From NCBI GenBank assembly GCA_900541235.1, contig UQIW01000025.1, forward strand, positions 1 to 33,984: DNA of 33,984 bases, in the 5' to 3' direction. The translations under genes and the position numbers were made by a program. The notes beneath the pieces are model-generated. The model had not been told where the DNA came from. It saw only the letters and a program-made list of their open reading frames with translations, and did not search any database. Of the stretch, positions 32,732 through 33,984 are shown piece by piece (within the stretch, counting starts at the first letter, position 1; each line of letters begins with the position of its first letter). This DNA comes from an uncultured Collinsella sp. GTDB taxonomy: Bacteria; Actinomycetota; Coriobacteriia; Coriobacteriales; Coriobacteriaceae.

Positions 32732-33847
32732 ATGAAGATGCTCGATTACGTTCAGCTTGCCCATGTGCGTATGGGGGAGAACCTCGAGCGTTCGTCTGAG
32801 CTGGTAGCGCAGCTCGTTGATATTTTCCAGTCCGGTTCTTTTGACGCGCTGCGCATCGTTGCTTCGGGTTCGTCGCGCCATGCCGCCGATTGCGCCCGCG
32901 ATTACCTGCAAGATGCCCTGCAAATGCAGGTGTCCGTTGTGACGCCCGAGGCCTTCGCTGATTTTGAACACACCTATCCGCAGCATGCGCTCAACATTGC
33001 CGTTTCGCAGAGTGGCTATTCGACCAATACGATTGCGGCGCTCGATTACATGCGCGCACACGATATGGCTGCAGTTGCGCTCACGGCAAACGTCGAGGCA
33101 CCCATCAAGGAACACGCTGACATCGTTCTTGACTACGGTGTGGGCGTCGAGTCGGTGGACTTTGTGACTCTGGGCGTCGAGGTGCTCGTTGAGTACCTGG
33201 TGCTCTTTGGTATTTACGGCGGTCAGGCGCGCGGAACGATTGACGCCAAGGGCGTTGCCCAGCGTCTTGACGACCTGCGCGAGGCCATCCAGGCCAATGC
33301 CGTGATGTGCAAGACCGCCGAGGCATATGTCCAAGACCACATGCTCGAGCTTTCTGAGCACACGCCCGCCATGGTCGTCGGCAACGGCCCCAACTATGGC
33401 GTTGCCGAAGAGGCGGCCCTCAAGCTGAGCGAGACCATCAAGATTCCTGCCATGCATCACGAAGGCGAGGAGTTCGTCCACGGTCCCGAGATGCAGATCG
33501 TTCCGGGCTATCTGGTGTTTATCGTCGACGATCCGCAGGGGTCGGAGCGTCTTGCGAATATCGCTGATGCGCTATCGAACGTTACGACAAAAACGGTGCT
33601 GCTCACGGCCCATCCCAAGGGTAGGGCTCACGAGGTTGCGGTGCCTCAGGTGGCTCCGCTGCTCAGCGCAATTCCCAATCTTGTGTTCTTCCAGACGATT
33701 GCGGCCATGATAGCCGAGCGTCTGAAGTCATGGGACGTGCACCCGTATCTTGATGCCGTCTCCAAGCAAATGGAGGTCAAGGCAGAGGGCTACGAAGAGT
33801 CAGTCAATGCGCTTAAGGCCAAAGCGGCCGAGTGTTACGGAATGTAA
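32732..33847 (+). CDS. Tandem SIS-domain sugar-phosphate isomerase/deglycase
   Basis: The chain has 371 residues with two SIS (sugar isomerase) domains, as in the isomerase half of GlmS and in AgaS and FrlB. The first (about 25-175) contains ASGSSRHAADCARDYL and the phosphate-binding SQSGYSTNTI; the second (about 210-345) contains VGNGPNYGVAEEAALKLSETIK and HHEGEEFVHGPEM. There is no glutaminase domain. It could be an amino-sugar-phosphate deaminase/isomerase or a fructoselysine-6-phosphate-type deglycase; the substrate cannot be read from the sequence. The ATG at 32732 follows GAGGTGAG; an upstream GTG-like start is less likely. Another gene starts 61 bp downstream. Confidence 0.85.
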   Translation: MKMLDYVQLAHVRMGENLERSSELVAQLVDIFQSGSFDALRIVASGSSRHAADCARDYLQDALQMQVSVVTPEAFADFEHTYPQHALNIAVSQSGYSTNTIAALDYMRAHDMAAVALTANVEAPIKEHADIVLDYGVGVESVDFVTLGVEVLVEYLVLFGIYGGQARGTIDAKGVAQRLDDLREAIQANAVMCKTAEAYVQDHMLELSEHTPAMVVGNGPNYGVAEEAALKLSETIKIPAMHHEGEEFVHGPEMQIVPGYLVFIVDDPQGSERLANIADALSNVTTKTVLLTAHPKGRAHEVAVPQVAPLLSAIPNLVFFQTIAAMIAERLKSWDVHPYLDAVSKQMEVKAEGYEESVNALKAKAAECYGM

Positions 33848-33907
33848 GCGGGTTTTGATGCCCGTTGGCATGGGGGATGTGGAAACAACCCCAGAAAGGA
33901 GAGACAA

Positions 33908-33984
33908 ATGAAGGAAACCGAGAAGATCGAGATCATGCATTTCGACCAGGAGGGCTATCTCGAGGACGGCAAGGCGCTCTACGA
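33908..33984 (+). CDS. Start of a further gene, possibly a second SIS-domain protein (cut by window end)
   Basis: AAGGAGAG lies 6-8 nt before the ATG at 33908, and an open frame runs to the window edge (25 codons, MKETEKIEIMHFDQEGYLEDG...). The segment MHFDQEGYLEDGKALY resembles the N-terminus of SIS-domain deglycases of the FrlB/GfrF type, which begin with a similar FD-E-FL motif, but too little is visible to be sure. It follows the tandem SIS gene in the same direction. Confidence 0.6.
   Translation, partial: MKETEKIEIMHFDQEGYLEDGKALY

Overview
The window looks like chromosomal DNA of a GC-rich, Gram-positive gut actinobacterium of the class Coriobacteriia; Collinsella or a close relative is my best guess. 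This rests on the single-chain TsaB-RimI-TsaD fusion, the acpS-nnr-alr-tsaE gene order, an Xfp phosphoketolase, an actinobacterial-style secreted cell-wall hydrolase, and many GntR/LacI sugar regulators. No phage, IS or CRISPR genes are visible. The assignment is inference, since no search was run.

Layout. 1-7010 (+): a terminator from the previous unit, then a tightly packed operon acpS, nnr, alr, family-4 uracil-DNA glycosylase, tsaE and tsaB-rimI-tsaD (cofactor repair, cell wall, DNA repair, tRNA t6A). 7011-7801: no gene, but two long inverted repeats followed by a promoter and structured leader with a terminator ahead of cstA (7802-9691, +). 9875-12055 (+): a protein with a winged-helix-like N-terminus, a long charged linker and a JetD/DUF2220-like Toprim C-terminus. 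12056-12510: another long inverted repeat and tRNA-Gln (-). 12511-14580 (-): a cytoplasmic double peptidoglycan-binding-domain protein and a polyprenyl diphosphate synthase. 14697-18097: a PTS IIC-IIB-HAD phosphatase fusion (-) divergent from a GntR/UTRA regulator (+). 18297-23480 (-): glgP, malQ, galE. 23747-24952 (+): a secreted coiled-coil NlpC/P60-like hydrolase, again ending in the long inverted repeat. 25171-26133 (-): murB. 26374-30134 (+): a LacI-family regulator and xfp phosphoketolase. 30135-30545: two hairpins of a second repeat family. 30546-33984 (+): a small protein of unknown function, two overlapping GntR/UTRA regulators, a tandem-SIS sugar-phosphate enzyme and the start of what may be a second SIS protein.

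How it fits together. Most of 14.7-30.1 kb is carbohydrate metabolism. The PTS-HAD fusion could import an alpha-glucoside (maltose-like) as its phosphate and remove that phosphate; MalQ and GlgP would then process the free maltodextrin. An identical GTTTAAAC palindrome lies at the promoters of the PTS gene, the GntR gene and malQ. The LacI regulator probably controls xfp through two AAAACGTTTT operators 21 bp apart.

The most unusual signal is a family of four long inverted repeats (7023-7157, 7298-7433, 12063-12199, 24965-25089). Each has a conserved core of about 69 nt that can fold into three hairpins, giving a cloverleaf with the outer stem, and shows compensatory base changes. The core is enclosed by 28-34 bp arms that are (nearly) perfectly self-complementary within a copy but unrelated between copies. 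A second family (30157-30239, 30355-30422) has the same architecture around a different, short apical core. They sit just behind stop codons or in head-to-head pairs. I know of no described element matching this.
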